Below are positions 1-7,632 of a stretch of DNA of 64,000 bases, piece after piece. A program made the translations under genes and the position numbers. The notes under the pieces were generated by a model, which saw only the letters and a program-made list of their open reading frames with translations, searched no databases and was not told where the DNA came from. Source of the DNA: Mucilaginibacter aurantiaciroseus (GTDB taxonomy: Bacteria; Bacteroidota; Bacteroidia; Sphingobacteriales; Sphingobacteriaceae); the NCBI RefSeq assembly GCF_024055595.1, contig NZ_JAMXOF010000001.1:992001-1056000 (forward strand), written 5' to 3'. The stretch's first letter is position 1; each line of letters begins with the position of its first letter.

Positions 1-462
1 GCGCGCGAGGGGAAGTTTGAGACCGAAACCTTTAAAGATAAAGCGCCATTCACGGTAACGCAGTTGCCTGATCATGTTATGGCAGATGATGAGTATATGA
101 TGACCACCATTCGCAGCCACGACCAGTTTAACACTACCATATACGGTATGGAAGACCGATACCGCGGTATCCACAATGAGCGCCGGGTAATTTTTATGAA
201 CCCCAAAGACATTGCTAAAGCCGGTTTTATGCAGGGAGATAAGGTGGATCTTTTCAACTATTACGATGATATTGAACGTGTTGCACGCCTGTTCATCATT
301 GTGCCTTACAATATACCTGAGCGTAATACGGCAACCTATTACCCAGAAGGAAACGTTTTAGTGCCGATAAACAGCGTAGCCTTAAAAAGCAATTGCCCTA
401 CAAGCAAATTGGTGTTTATTAAGATTAGGAAACATGAGGGTATTTCAACTTTGTCATCCTAA
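1..462 (+). CDS. Molybdopterin-dependent oxidoreductase (FdhF/YdeP-like), 3' end only
   Basis: The reading frame is already open at base 1, so only about the last 153 residues of a much larger enzyme are present. The segment with R-S-H-D-Q-F-N-T-T-I-Y-G followed by an N-E-R-R-V motif and a C-terminal S-N-C-P-T-S-K stretch is typical of the C-terminal molybdopterin dinucleotide-binding domain of the formate dehydrogenase-like YdeP family. These are cytoplasmic Mo-bis-MGD oxidoreductases whose substrate is often unknown. The catalytic region lies outside the window. The last residues (ISTLSS) are encoded by the start of an intergenic repeat, so the native C-terminus was probably replaced by repeat sequence. 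The family is fairly sure, the substrate unknown. Confidence 0.8.
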   Translation, partial: AREGKFETETFKDKAPFTVTQLPDHVMADDEYMMTTIRSHDQFNTTIYGMEDRYRGIHNERRVIFMNPKDIAKAGFMQGDKVDLFNYYDDIERVARLFIIVPYNIPERNTATYYPEGNVLVPINSVALKSNCPTSKLVFIKIRKHEGISTLSS

Positions 463-543
463 GCGGTAGCGAAGGATCTATTACCGAACTTTGTAATCGG
501 AATGCATGGTGGCGAATAGATACTTCAAACGTTCAGCATGACA
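452..543. repeat. Dispersed palindromic intergenic repeat, TGTCATCCT...CAGCATGACA type
   Basis: The element begins TGTCATCCTAAGC and ends GTTCAGCATGACA, imperfect inverted termini about 90 bases apart. A related element with the same ends lies at 50939-51002. Its left end overlaps the last codons and the TAA stop of the molybdopterin oxidoreductase gene. This looks like a REP-type, non-coding dispersed repeat. Confidence 0.65.
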
Positions 544-847
544 AAAAAAGCAGTTTATTCGTAAAAGTTAAGCTGTTTTTGGCAATTGATGATCTCTACT
601 AAATCCATTTCAAAGTTTGTTAGTGTGATACAAAGTTCACAAAAATGCGGCCATACGTGAGGTGGTATTGCGGCGGATTTAGGTCTTTTTACGACATTTT
701 TTTGACGGAGTCCAATCTTTAGAATGACTGATTTTTTCCGTGTTTAAAATGTATTATAAATAATTATTTTGAAAGTGTGGTGGCATCATTTTGTCAGTAT
801 GGTAAAATTTAAAATGTTAGTTATTAAGTAATTACAAATATATGCGT
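544..847. other. AT-rich intergenic stretch without a recognisable gene
   Basis: About 300 bases between the repeat and the GTGAAC motif. No frame gives a convincing protein. Apart from scattered T-runs I see no tRNA, clear terminator or riboswitch. It could be eroded gene remains. Confidence 0.4.
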
Positions 848-878
848 GTGTTCGCAAACGTGAACGTGAACATTTTGT
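848..878. repeat. GTGTGTTC...CGTGAACGTGAACATTTT motif, copy 1
   Basis: GTTCGC (850-855) is followed by two tandem GTGAAC units (860-871), giving a partly palindromic block. A nearly identical block sits at 6788-6817, in front of the DHFR-like gene. Here it lies just past the 3' end of yjbQ. It may be a protein-binding site or a small dispersed repeat; its function is unknown. Confidence 0.45.
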
Positions 879-883
879 GTGTT

Positions 884-1306
884 TTAGTCGCCCCAGGCAG
901 TGATCATTAATCGCCTTGTGCCGCCATGGTTGCGGTGTTCGCATAAATAGATGCCCTGCCAGGTGCCAAGAGCCAGTCGGCCATTTCGAATTGGGATTTG
1001 GACTGAGCAACCCAGCATTGCGGCCTTCAGGTGCGCGGGCATATCATCAGAGCCCTCATCGTCGTGGCGGTAATCGGGGTCGTTCTCGGGTACTGCTTTA
1101 TTAAAATACATTTCAAAATCCTGCCTTACGGTTGGGTCGGCATTTTCGTTGATGCTAAGCGAGGCGGAAGTGTGCTGGATAAACACTTGGCAAATCCCAA
1201 TTTTGATCTGCGATAACTCCGGTATGGCATTTAATACCTCATAAGTGATTATATGGAAGCCACGGTGCTTTTGAGGAATGTCGAGTGTTTGTTGAAATAT
1301 TTTCAT
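884..1306 (-). CDS. yjbQ: YjbQ/UPF0047 family protein
   Basis: A 140-residue cytoplasmic protein, the usual length for YjbQ (UPF0047). It carries the family signature almost unbroken: H-T-S-A-S-L near residue 46, N-E-N-A-D-P, then D-D-E-G-S-D-D-M-P-A-H, and G-T-W-Q-G-I-Y-L-C-E-H-R near the C-terminus. The conserved His, Asp and Glu residues form the presumed metal site. Members are annotated as secondary thiamine-phosphate synthases because E. coli YjbQ shows weak activity of that kind; the true role is unsettled. It stands alone: nothing is co-directional upstream, and the TPR pseudogene is divergent. Start is the ATG at 1306. Confidence 0.9.
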   Translation of the reverse strand: MKIFQQTLDIPQKHRGFHIITYEVLNAIPELSQIKIGICQVFIQHTSASLSINENADPTVRQDFEMYFNKAVPENDPDYRHDDEGSDDMPAHLKAAMLGCSVQIPIRNGRLALGTWQGIYLCEHRNHGGTRRLMITAWGD

Positions 1307-1450
1307 AACGGCAATAATATAAGTAATACTACAAACCGCGGGCCTACAAGTTCTTAAAAAGGGCTTTTTTAGTACTATATATGTAGTATTTTGCCATTAA
1401 AATGCAGTATATCAGTTTTGTGTGAGGTATATTTCAAAATCAAAACCTAT

Positions 1451-2017
1451 GTGAAGCGTTTTCCCCTAACCATTATCCTGCTTGTTTTTTGTACTATGGC
1501 TGCTCGGCACAAAGTATCCACCAGTTGATTGACTCAGCTCGTCATAACAAACAAAAAGACTTTGCTAAGGTGATCTCTTTCTCTACAAAGGCATACTACA
1601 AAGCAAAAGCCGCAAAAGAAACCAAACTGGAAGCCGAAAGCGCTTTTGTACGTGGCATGGGCAATTACCTTTCTGGGTAAATATGATGAATGCCTTCGCT
1701 GGTATTTTAAATCAAAACCGCTTTACACTACTGTAAAAGAAACTGCAGGCCTTGCCGAACTGTATTCGGATACTACCATTTTTTACTTGCGGGTAAAGAA
1801 ATTTAAAGAGGCGGATGAGGTAAATAAAAAGGCAATTCAACGTACGGAAATTACAGGGAATGAAAAAATGCTGCCCACGGCGGTCAATAACCGCGGATTA
1901 ATGTTTTTAAATGACAATAAGCTGGACAGTGCCGTTGTGTATTTCAAAAACAGCAATAGGCTTTAACAAAACATTAACGATAAGGTAGGGATGTGCTACA
2001 GCCTTGATTACCTCAGC
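1451..2017 (+). pseudogene. TPR-repeat protein, frameshifted and truncated
   Basis: An N-terminal signal-like segment starts with GTG at 1451 (K-R-F-P-L-T-I-I-L-L-V-F). Reading shifts frame near 1490 into C-S-A-Q-S-I-H-Q-L-I-D-S-A-R, a second time near 1660, hits TAA at 1964-1966, and is lost after Y-S-L-D-Y-L-S. The three fragments join into one chain with tetratricopeptide-like helices, resembling the exported N-terminal part of Bacteroidota TPR sensor kinases or LuxR-type regulators. The downstream kinase or DNA-binding part is gone, apparently by deletion near 2018. Two frameshifts, one stop and a deletion make this a clear pseudogene. The identity beyond TPR is uncertain. Confidence 0.7.
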
Positions 2018-2192
2018 TGAAAAAGACCTCGAAGCTATTTACCTGCTCACCGAAACCGCTAATGAATATTTGTAAGAAAAGGGTTACGAGCATATTGCCC
2101 GTATGGATATCCCCGATGCTGTAAAAGAATCGCAGGAATTTACATACGTTTGCCTGGAGTCGGCTACGGCTATGCAAAAATCGTTACATTAA
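2018..2192 (+). pseudogene. 3' remnant of an unidentified gene
   Basis: Directly after the broken TPR gene another frame (codons in phase with 2001) reads K-D-L-E-A-I-Y-L-L-T-E-T-A-N, a TAA at 2073-2075, then K-G-Y-E-H-I-A-R-M-D-I-P-D-A-V and on to a natural-looking end at 2190-2192. The composition is protein-like and the codon use resembles neighbouring genes. I do not recognise the family. It was probably joined to the TPR remnant by a deletion. Confidence 0.4.
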
Positions 2193-2246
2193 ATACTTGT
2201 AACTTACTGGTTAGTAGTGTATTTAATTAATATAATAAAGAAATAA

Positions 2247-2489
2247 ACATTTAGCATCCACGGTAAAGAACTTGTAAACAAGATAAAGGAGCTTGTTGAA
2301 GAAGGCAATATCAACAACATTACCATAAGCGATAAACACGGTAAAGAGTTAATGAGTTTCCCGTTAAATATTGGTATGGTTGCCGTAGTATTGGCGCAGG
2401 TATTGGCAGCAGCTGGGGCCATGGCAATATTTGTTGGCGAATGCAGTTTAATTATTAAACGTGACGTAGATGAAGAAGAAATTAAATAA
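2247..2489 (+). pseudogene. DUF4342 protein without a usable start
   Basis: An 80-codon frame begins right after a TAA (2244-2246) and reads F-S-I-H-G-K-E-L-V-N-K-I-K, then N-I-T-I-S-D-K-H-G-K-E, a hydrophobic stretch with A-A-A-G-A-M-A, and ends I-I-K-R-D-V-D-E-E-E-I-K. This is the DUF4342 pattern: a short helical N-terminus followed by one membrane-associated segment. Family members begin a few residues earlier with Met. Here that position is preceded in frame by K-K-stop, and no ATG, GTG or TTG follows before the conserved core. A nonsense mutation or loss of the start is the simplest reading; non-canonical initiation is possible. Confidence 0.6.
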
Positions 2490-2612
2490 CATATTGTTAA
2501 TGATTATTTAAATTGATATTTGCTTTATTCGCATAGAAATTTAGATAGAAATTTAAAATATCTGAAACAACTTCTAAAAGCGTTTGTCATTATATTATAA
2601 TCTTAAAGCGAT

Positions 2613-2915
2613 ATGGTAATCTTAAAAGTAGGTACAGAAAACGGACCGGAACAGCATGTTGAAATTGTAAGTGAAAGAGGTGTTTGGGGTAGCGGGGCAT
2701 ATAAAATATTTGCCGCCAAATTCCTGAGCAGGTTATCTTACAAAGACGCACCTAAAGAGCCAACAGATAGCAACGACCCCAACTTCTTGGGCGAAATCAG
2801 CATAGACAAGGAACAAGAAAAATGGGAATACAAAGGTACCAAGCTAAAGATCACCGAACTGAAAAAGATAGTTGATTTTATATTCGACTATAACGCGCCA
2901 GACGCGGTTTATTAA
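2613..2915 (+). CDS. Small hypothetical protein, 100 aa
   Basis: An open frame of 100 residues with ATG at 2613 and its own terminator downstream. The protein is hydrophilic and acidic at the end, has no signal peptide or membrane segment, and contains a Trp-Gly-Ser-Gly turn near residue 25 and a K-W-E-Y-K-G strand near residue 72, suggesting a small mixed alpha/beta fold. I do not recognise the family. Codon use and the following stem-loop support a real gene. Nothing in the surroundings indicates a function. Confidence 0.65.
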   Translation: MVILKVGTENGPEQHVEIVSERGVWGSGAYKIFAAKFLSRLSYKDAPKEPTDSNDPNFLGEISIDKEQEKWEYKGTKLKITELKKIVDFIFDYNAPDAVY

Positions 2916-2941
2916 TAGTCGTTAATTTTTAAAATATACCT

Positions 2942-2990
2942 GCGGGTATTTATCTTACTTTTAAGTAGGTTAAGTACCCGCGTTTTTATT
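2942..2990 (+). terminator. Rho-independent terminator
   Basis: GCGGGTA (2942-2948) pairs with TACCCGC (2975-2981). A nested inner stem TACTT/AAGTA lies within the loop, and GTTTTTATT follows. It lies 27 bases after the 100-aa gene and just before the convergent NIF3-like gene. Confidence 0.7.
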
Positions 2991-3903
2991 ACATCCAGGT
3001 AAAAGGGTCGCCCGATTTGATGTGCGATATTTTTACACCGGCAAGTTTTGGCTGCAGCCATTCCACAAAATAATCCATACCTGGGTCTTCGCTAAAGTTA
3101 TGGCCCAGAATAATGAGCGAGATCTTAGAACCAAATAACCGCGCGTCGCGGATGTACTCGGCAGTTTCCCATTCAGATAGTTCGCCCACGATGAGCACAT
3201 CCGGTTTATCGCGCTCAGAAAAATCGACCTGCATTTTACCACCGGATGCGCCGGGCAGGTAAGTAATGCGGCTGCAGGGCTGTTTCAGATCGCCTATGAT
3301 ACGCAGGTGCGCAATACCTAACGATGTTTTTACATGCTGAACCAATGCCCCCAAGTTTGTTTGCGGGATAGTTAGGGTAGGGCTGTCGCTTTTAAAATAG
3401 GGCAGCCAGTTTAGTTTCTTCATAGAGCCGTACTCAACAGCATCGGGTTTAAGGTTGTGGATATAATCGTGAAAACGCCAAATGGTAATGCCATACTTTT
3501 TAAGCAGGGCTTGTTTTTGTTTTACGACGCTGTTGTCCTTCACCCAATTTGGGTCATCTAAATGGTTATAAAAGGTAGGCTCGTGGGCGATGATGAAATT
3601 TGCACCAAGTTTTGCCGTTTGTTTGATCACGTCAACCGTAGCAAACATGGTGGTTACGATCCCCGTAACAATTGTATTGCCATCACCCGATTTAAAGGTA
3701 TCAACAGTATTGGGGATAGGCAAGAGGTTACCTTCCTTCAGGATCAGATCTATCACCTGCCGCACCGTATATTGCTTTTGTGCCGATAGTAAACCGTGCG
3801 CAAAGGCGGGCTTCATAGACAATAAGGCTAAACCCCCGGCAGAGATTGCCGATGCGGTGATGAATTTTCTGCGGGTAATTGTTGTTTTGCTTGGCTTGTT
3901 CAT
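2989..3903 (-). CDS. NIF3-like dinuclear metal protein with Tat signal
   Basis: The protein fits the NIF3/DUF34 superfamily, which binds two metal ions through conserved His, Asp and Glu residues. H-E-P-T-F-Y-N-H near residue 105 and L-G-H-N-F-S-E-D-P-G-M-D-Y near the C-terminus are consistent with the two metal-ligand blocks. A twin-arginine leader (T-R-R-K-F-I) followed by A-S-A-I-S-A-G-G-L-A-L-L and A-F-A predicts export by Tat, unusual for a family best known as cytoplasmic but seen in Bacteroidota. I chose Met at 3903 (M-N-K-P-S-K) rather than the frame-extending start at 3927, because it places the RR motif about ten residues in. The reaction is unknown. Confidence 0.75.
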   Translation of the reverse strand: MNKPSKTTITRRKFITASAISAGGLALLSMKPAFAHGLLSAQKQYTVRQVIDLILKEGNLLPIPNTVDTFKSGDGNTIVTGIVTTMFATVDVIKQTAKLGANFIIAHEPTFYNHLDDPNWVKDNSVVKQKQALLKKYGITIWRFHDYIHNLKPDAVEYGSMKKLNWLPYFKSDSPTLTIPQTNLGALVQHVKTSLGIAHLRIIGDLKQPCSRITYLPGASGGKMQVDFSERDKPDVLIVGELSEWETAEYIRDARLFGSKISLIILGHNFSEDPGMDYFVEWLQPKLAGVKISHIKSGDPFTWM

Positions 3904-4006
3904 AGTTATGTTGATACTATAACGCAATATATTAAATCTATGTTATTAGTTTATAATTATTAGGCTCCATATCAACAGCGGAACGCTTTTTTGCTATTAA
4001 AATATT

Positions 4007-4129
4007 ATGGAAAATTCAGGTAATTTTTTAACAGCAACCGGCCCGCAAGATGGTGATAACCTTTCTGTGGCGGGCGGCATCTATCGCATACTGGTGAGCG
4101 GTAAGCAAAATGAAAAAGTTAGAAAATAA
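4007..4129 (+). pseudogene. Cupin gene stub (first 40 codons)
   Basis: An ATG at 4007 opens a frame reading M-E-N-S-G-N-F-L-T-A-T-G-P-Q-D-G-D, then I-Y-R-I-L-V-S-G-K-Q, which matches the N-terminus of small single-domain cupins. After S-G-K-Q the similarity stops, and the frame ends at TAA 4127-4129, inside the first codons of the SDR gene. The cupin barrel with its His metal ligands is missing, so a deletion probably fused the 5' end of a cupin gene to the SDR start. The stub may now act as a translated leader for the SDR. Confidence 0.6.
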
Positions 4130-4859
4130 AGTAGCAGTAGTAACCGGCGCCTTTAAAGGTATTGGCGCGGGCATAGCAAAAAGCCTTGCAGCAGCAGGCG
4201 CGTCGGTAGTAGTAAACTATTCGTCGTCAAAAGCAGGCGCCGATAAAGTGGTTGACGAGATTGTAGCGGCAGGTGGTAAAGCCATCGCGGTGCAGGCAAG
4301 CGTAATCAGCACGGCTGACGTAACCCGTTTGTTTGAAGAAACCACCAAAGCATTTGGCCCTACAGATATACTGGTGAACAACGTCGGTATATATGAATTT
4401 GGACCCATTGACCAGATCACTGAGGAACATTTTCACAAACAGTTTGATACCAACGTACTTGGTTTATTGTTAACCATAAAGGCCGCCGTAGCAAACTTTA
4501 ATACAAATGGTGGCAGCATCATCAATATTGGGTCGGTGGTGAGTGCTATTACCCCGGTAGGAAGTGCTGTATACAGCGCTACAAAAGGTGCTGTTGACGC
4601 CATTACCCACGTGTTGGCAAAAGAGCTTGGCCCTAAAAACATCAGGGTGAACTCGATTAACCCGGGTATGGTAGAAACCGAAGGCATGCACACCGCGGGC
4701 TTTATCGGTAGCGATTTCCACCACGAAGCGGTTAAAACCACACCATTGGGCCGTATCGGTCAGCCGGAAGATATCGCTTTGATCGCGGTTTTCCTTGCGT
4801 CGGAAGATTCTCGTTGGTTAACCAACGAAACACTGCTTGCAGGTGGCGGTGTAAGATAA
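4110..4859 (+). CDS. SDR family oxidoreductase
   Basis: A 249-residue classical short-chain dehydrogenase/reductase, normal length for the family. It has the Rossmann glycine motif T-G-A-F-K-G-I-G near residue 12, N-N-V-G near 90, the catalytic Ser in I-N-I-G-S-V, and Y-S-A-T-K with the catalytic Tyr and Lys near 154-158. The C-terminus ends in the usual L-A-G-G-G-V-R. The residues after the second strand (N-Y-S-S-S) suggest NADP(H). The substrate is unknown; the best resemblance is to FabG-like and glucose 1-dehydrogenase-like enzymes. The start overlaps the cupin stub by 20 bases. A TetR pseudogene follows, a common SDR/TetR pairing, so this SDR may have lost its repressor. Confidence 0.88.
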   Translation: MKKLENKVAVVTGAFKGIGAGIAKSLAAAGASVVVNYSSSKAGADKVVDEIVAAGGKAIAVQASVISTADVTRLFEETTKAFGPTDILVNNVGIYEFGPIDQITEEHFHKQFDTNVLGLLLTIKAAVANFNTNGGSIINIGSVVSAITPVGSAVYSATKGAVDAITHVLAKELGPKNIRVNSINPGMVETEGMHTAGFIGSDFHHEAVKTTPLGRIGQPEDIALIAVFLASEDSRWLTNETLLAGGGVR

Positions 4860-4928
4860 TCCCCGCGTTTTAAATAAGTATTTTAAAATGAATAGCTTTG
4901 CTTATTATTAAGCAAGGCTATTTCTGTT

Positions 4929-5510
4929 ATGGCAAGAACGAAAGATTTTGATGAGGATGCAGTGCTGAAGAAAGCGGTTGACCTTTTTTGGTTAAAGGGG
5001 TATAATGCTACGTCTATGCAGGATCTGGTGGACGGGCTAGGCATCAGCCGATCCAGTTTGTACGATACCTACGGCGACAAGCATTCGCTGTTTATTAAAG
5101 CGTTGGAGAGCTACTAGCGCACCAATACCGGCAAGTTTGTAACGATTATTGAAGGTGGCAAATCTGCAAAGGAAACCATAAAAGCCCTGCTGAAATTTAT
5201 TTCCGATAACCTACTGGACGATAAAAGCCAGAAAGGCTGCTTTATTGTAAATGCCGAGGTAGAGGTAGCCCTGCACGACAAGGAAGTGGGCGACATGATT
5301 CAAAAAAATGACCAGAATGTGGAAGACGCTTTTTTCCGTGTGATCCAAAAAGGGCAGGAGAGCGGCGAGATATCCAACTAACAAGACGCCCGTGCCTTAG
5401 CCCGTTTTATATTCAATACCGTAAAAGGCATCTAGGTAACAACAAAATCGACCATCGAGCGAGCCGTTTTTGATGATATAATTAGCTTGGCGGTAGGTGT
5501 GTTGGGGTAG
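4929..5510 (+). pseudogene. TetR-family repressor with three in-frame stops
   Basis: The frame from ATG 4929 to TAG 5508-5510 covers 193 codons, a normal TetR length, with no frameshift. The N-terminal helix-turn-helix is intact (F-D-E-D-A-V-L-K-K-A, then G-L-G-I-S-R-S-S-L-Y-D-T-Y-G-D-K). In-frame stops occur at 5115-5117 (TAG), 5379-5381 (TAA) and 5433-5435 (TAG). The ligand-binding part between them is still readable (K-G-C-F-I-V-N-A, Q-D-A-R-A-L-A-R-F-I-F). All three stops differ from a Gln codon by one C-to-T change. Only the first 62 residues, essentially the DNA-binding domain, can be made. The regulator of the upstream SDR is probably dead. Confidence 0.8.
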
Positions 5511-5528
5511 AGGGGGTGTAGTGATGAC

Positions 5529-6713
5529 TTATTTTCCAATTGCTTTTAGTAAATAATTAGCTATTGTTTGTGTTTCTCCGCTTTTAAAACACGGACTTAA
5601 ATAACTTATGTAGCTAAATAAATTATTTACCGTCAATATTTTAACATCTTGAAACTCTTCAATTGGCTTATGATTTGTGAATACTATTAAGTTTTTTACG
5701 GGAATTTTTCTATCTCCCCAATGATGTTTGTTTAAGTTTAATTTATTCCTCGAAACTCCTCCATTCAACACTGTAGATAAAGCGAACCTTGCTCTTTTTA
5801 TTTGATGAACAGGTGAATGCAGGCTTAAATTTGCTAATGAGCGTTTACTCCAATTTTTGGTTTCAATTAGAAAAACCCCGGAGGGAGATACCAAAATATG
5901 ATCGATTTGTACCGATTTTATATAATCATTTTCGTATCTATTATAAAGGGGTTTATTAAATATAAGGTTGAAGTCATTTATTAGAATGTGATCGTCCGAT
6001 AATCGCTTTAATTCTTTAACCACTTCATGCTCCCCTAAAGCACCGTAAATCGAATTATTTATTTGATCGACTATCTCTTTTCTTCTATCTATTTCTTGTA
6101 GATGTGTATAACCGCTTTGCAATACGGCTTCTTTAAAAAGTGTGACGATAAATTGGTGACGCTTACTTTTAATGTTTTGGATCTTCACAAAATCCTTAAT
6201 TGAATTTTGAACTTTAAATTTAAAAGAGAGTTTGCTAAATTGAATTTTGAACTTAAATTCGCTTTTTTTAAAATAGTTGACAACCGAACCTATATAATTG
6301 GAATGAGCTACCGGCAAATTATCTAATCGTTGTTTCAGTTTCTCCTGCTTCAACAATAACTGCTGTTCAACTTCATTTTTTGTGCTGTCAATTACACTGA
6401 GAATTTGGATTAATTCGTCGCTTAATGTATTTTGTTCTTGCTCTATCAAGATTTCATGATTAGCGACAATTTGTTGACGGTCAGCAGTGTAACTGTTCTG
6501 AAAATTAATCAATTCAGTAATCGACTTGTATTCATTCACATTGTGCATTTCCAAGTGTGATTTCACCGCCGTCAAACAACCTATTTGATTATAAACCTTA
6601 CACATATCGTCTTTAACAATTAACGAAAAGCTAATGTAAAAGAATAATTGTTTATTTTTTGCCTTTGTTGATGTTGTTGCCAATAAACCGCTATGCCAAT
6701 CTACTTTAATCAC
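5529..6713 (-). CDS. NERD (nuclease-related) domain protein with coiled-coil N-terminus
   Basis: A 394-residue protein. Residues about 70-160 are rich in Glu, Lys and Gln (coiled coil). The NERD domain follows: G-A-L-G-E-H-E-V-V near 222, I-D-H-I-L-V near 270 and L-I-E-T-K-N-W near 284. These supply the Glu, Asp and Glu-x-Lys pattern of PD-(D/E)XK-like nucleases. The C-terminal part (V-K-N-L-I-V-F-T-N-H, T-V-N-N-L) is typical of NERD proteins. NERD domains are thought to process nucleic acid, and some occur in defence loci. The gene is clearly AT-richer than its neighbours, suggesting horizontal transfer. It has no obvious partner gene. The start is GTG at 6713; a later start is possible. Confidence 0.75.
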   Translation of the reverse strand: MIKVDWHSGLLATTSTKAKNKQLFFYISFSLIVKDDMCKVYNQIGCLTAVKSHLEMHNVNEYKSITELINFQNSYTADRQQIVANHEILIEQEQNTLSDELIQILSVIDSTKNEVEQQLLLKQEKLKQRLDNLPVAHSNYIGSVVNYFKKSEFKFKIQFSKLSFKFKVQNSIKDFVKIQNIKSKRHQFIVTLFKEAVLQSGYTHLQEIDRRKEIVDQINNSIYGALGEHEVVKELKRLSDDHILINDFNLIFNKPLYNRYENDYIKSVQIDHILVSPSGVFLIETKNWSKRSLANLSLHSPVHQIKRARFALSTVLNGGVSRNKLNLNKHHWGDRKIPVKNLIVFTNHKPIEEFQDVKILTVNNLFSYISYLSPCFKSGETQTIANYLLKAIGK

Positions 6714-6724
6714 TTAGTAAACGT

Positions 6725-6811
6725 CAATTTTTAGACTTGTCTAAAAATTGAATATTTGAATATCAAATATTTATAAAAACATGAATGTGTGTTCACATCG
6801 TGAACGTGAAC
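6725..6811. promoter_or_regulatory. Three consecutive perfect palindromes in a divergent promoter region
   Basis: Palindrome one is 6725-6750 (12-base arms CAATTTTTAGAC and GTCTAAAAATTG around TT). Palindrome two is 6751-6771 (AATATTTGA, ATA, TCAAATATT). Palindrome three is 6791-6805 (GTTCAC, ATC, GTGAAC), followed by another GTGAAC at 6806-6811. They lie between the NERD gene (leftward) and the DHFR-like gene (rightward). They may be operators, or the first may be a hairpin in the NERD leader. Confidence 0.5.
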
Positions 6812-6923
6812 ATTTTTTAGCCTATAGTCGGTTTTATCACCACACCATATCACTACCATCCACACGTCGCAAATCACCCTTTTATTGTCATAAATACACC
6901 TCACGCGCTTCGCCTGTTCATTC

Positions 6924-6931
6924 TATCTTTG
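6924..6931 (+). promoter_or_regulatory. Possible -7 box (TATCTTTG) for the DHFR-like gene
   Basis: TATCTTTG matches the Bacteroidota -7 consensus TAnnTTTG and lies 29 bases before the ATG at 6960. I see no TTG at the usual 19-21-base spacing upstream, so this is tentative. Confidence 0.35.
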
Positions 6932-6959
6932 AATTATCAAAACAAACTAAAAATACAAC

Positions 6960-7529
6960 ATGAGAAAGATCAGGATTTTTGAACATATCTCGCTGGATGG
7001 TGTGATCGAACATGACGGGAATTACACCTACGGCGCATGGACTACACCATACCGCAGCCCTGCCGGTGCGGCAATGCTTTTTGATGCATACGGACCGGAT
7101 TTCGACCTATTGCTTGGCCGCCAAACTTATGATATATTCAGCAATTTTTGGCCTAATGCCGGAGATTTCCCGATGGCAAATGCTATAAACGCAGCAACCA
7201 AACACATCGTTACCCACCGGCCCGACAGCTTGGAATGGGGGCCGGTACAGAGCGTGGGTGAAGATATCGTAGCGGGTATTCGTGATCTCAAATCATCCGA
7301 TGGCCCCGACCTGATCGTGTTGGGAAGTTCTACGCTTACATCCGTTTTACTCGCCGAAGGACTTGCCAATGAAGTTGTACTCATTATTTACCCGGTTTTG
7401 CTTGGTAAAGGAAAACGCTTATTTGGTGAAGACTTCGATGCGCGAAAACTTGAATTTGTGAGTTCGCAAAGTACCCCTACAGGTTTGTTGCTTAATACTT
7501 ATAAGCACCTTGGCGCGCTTAAAGAGTAG
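6960..7529 (+). CDS. Dihydrofolate reductase family protein (RibD C-terminal domain type)
   Basis: A 189-residue single-domain protein of the DHFR/RibD-C fold. The N-terminus (R-K-I-R-I-F-E-H-I-S-L-D-G-V-I-E) is the usual first strand; L-L-L-G-R-Q-T-Y near residue 50 and I-V-L-G-S-S-T-L-T near 120 form the NADPH-binding part; and V-L-L-G-K-G-K-R-L-F near 150 is the conserved glycine loop. These stand-alone relatives are common in soil bacteria, and few have a known substrate. They are not the housekeeping DHFR. It is followed at 103 bases by a VOC protein, with which it may be co-transcribed. Confidence 0.85.
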   Translation: MRKIRIFEHISLDGVIEHDGNYTYGAWTTPYRSPAGAAMLFDAYGPDFDLLLGRQTYDIFSNFWPNAGDFPMANAINAATKHIVTHRPDSLEWGPVQSVGEDIVAGIRDLKSSDGPDLIVLGSSTLTSVLLAEGLANEVVLIIYPVLLGKGKRLFGEDFDARKLEFVSSQSTPTGLLLNTYKHLGALKE

Positions 7530-7632
7530 TTATTGTATCAGGAAATTAGTAACATTCGTTTTTTTTAGTATATTTAAATCAATACTATATACTGGAGCTA
7601 CTTTTAATTTAATCAATAAAAAAATTAAAATT

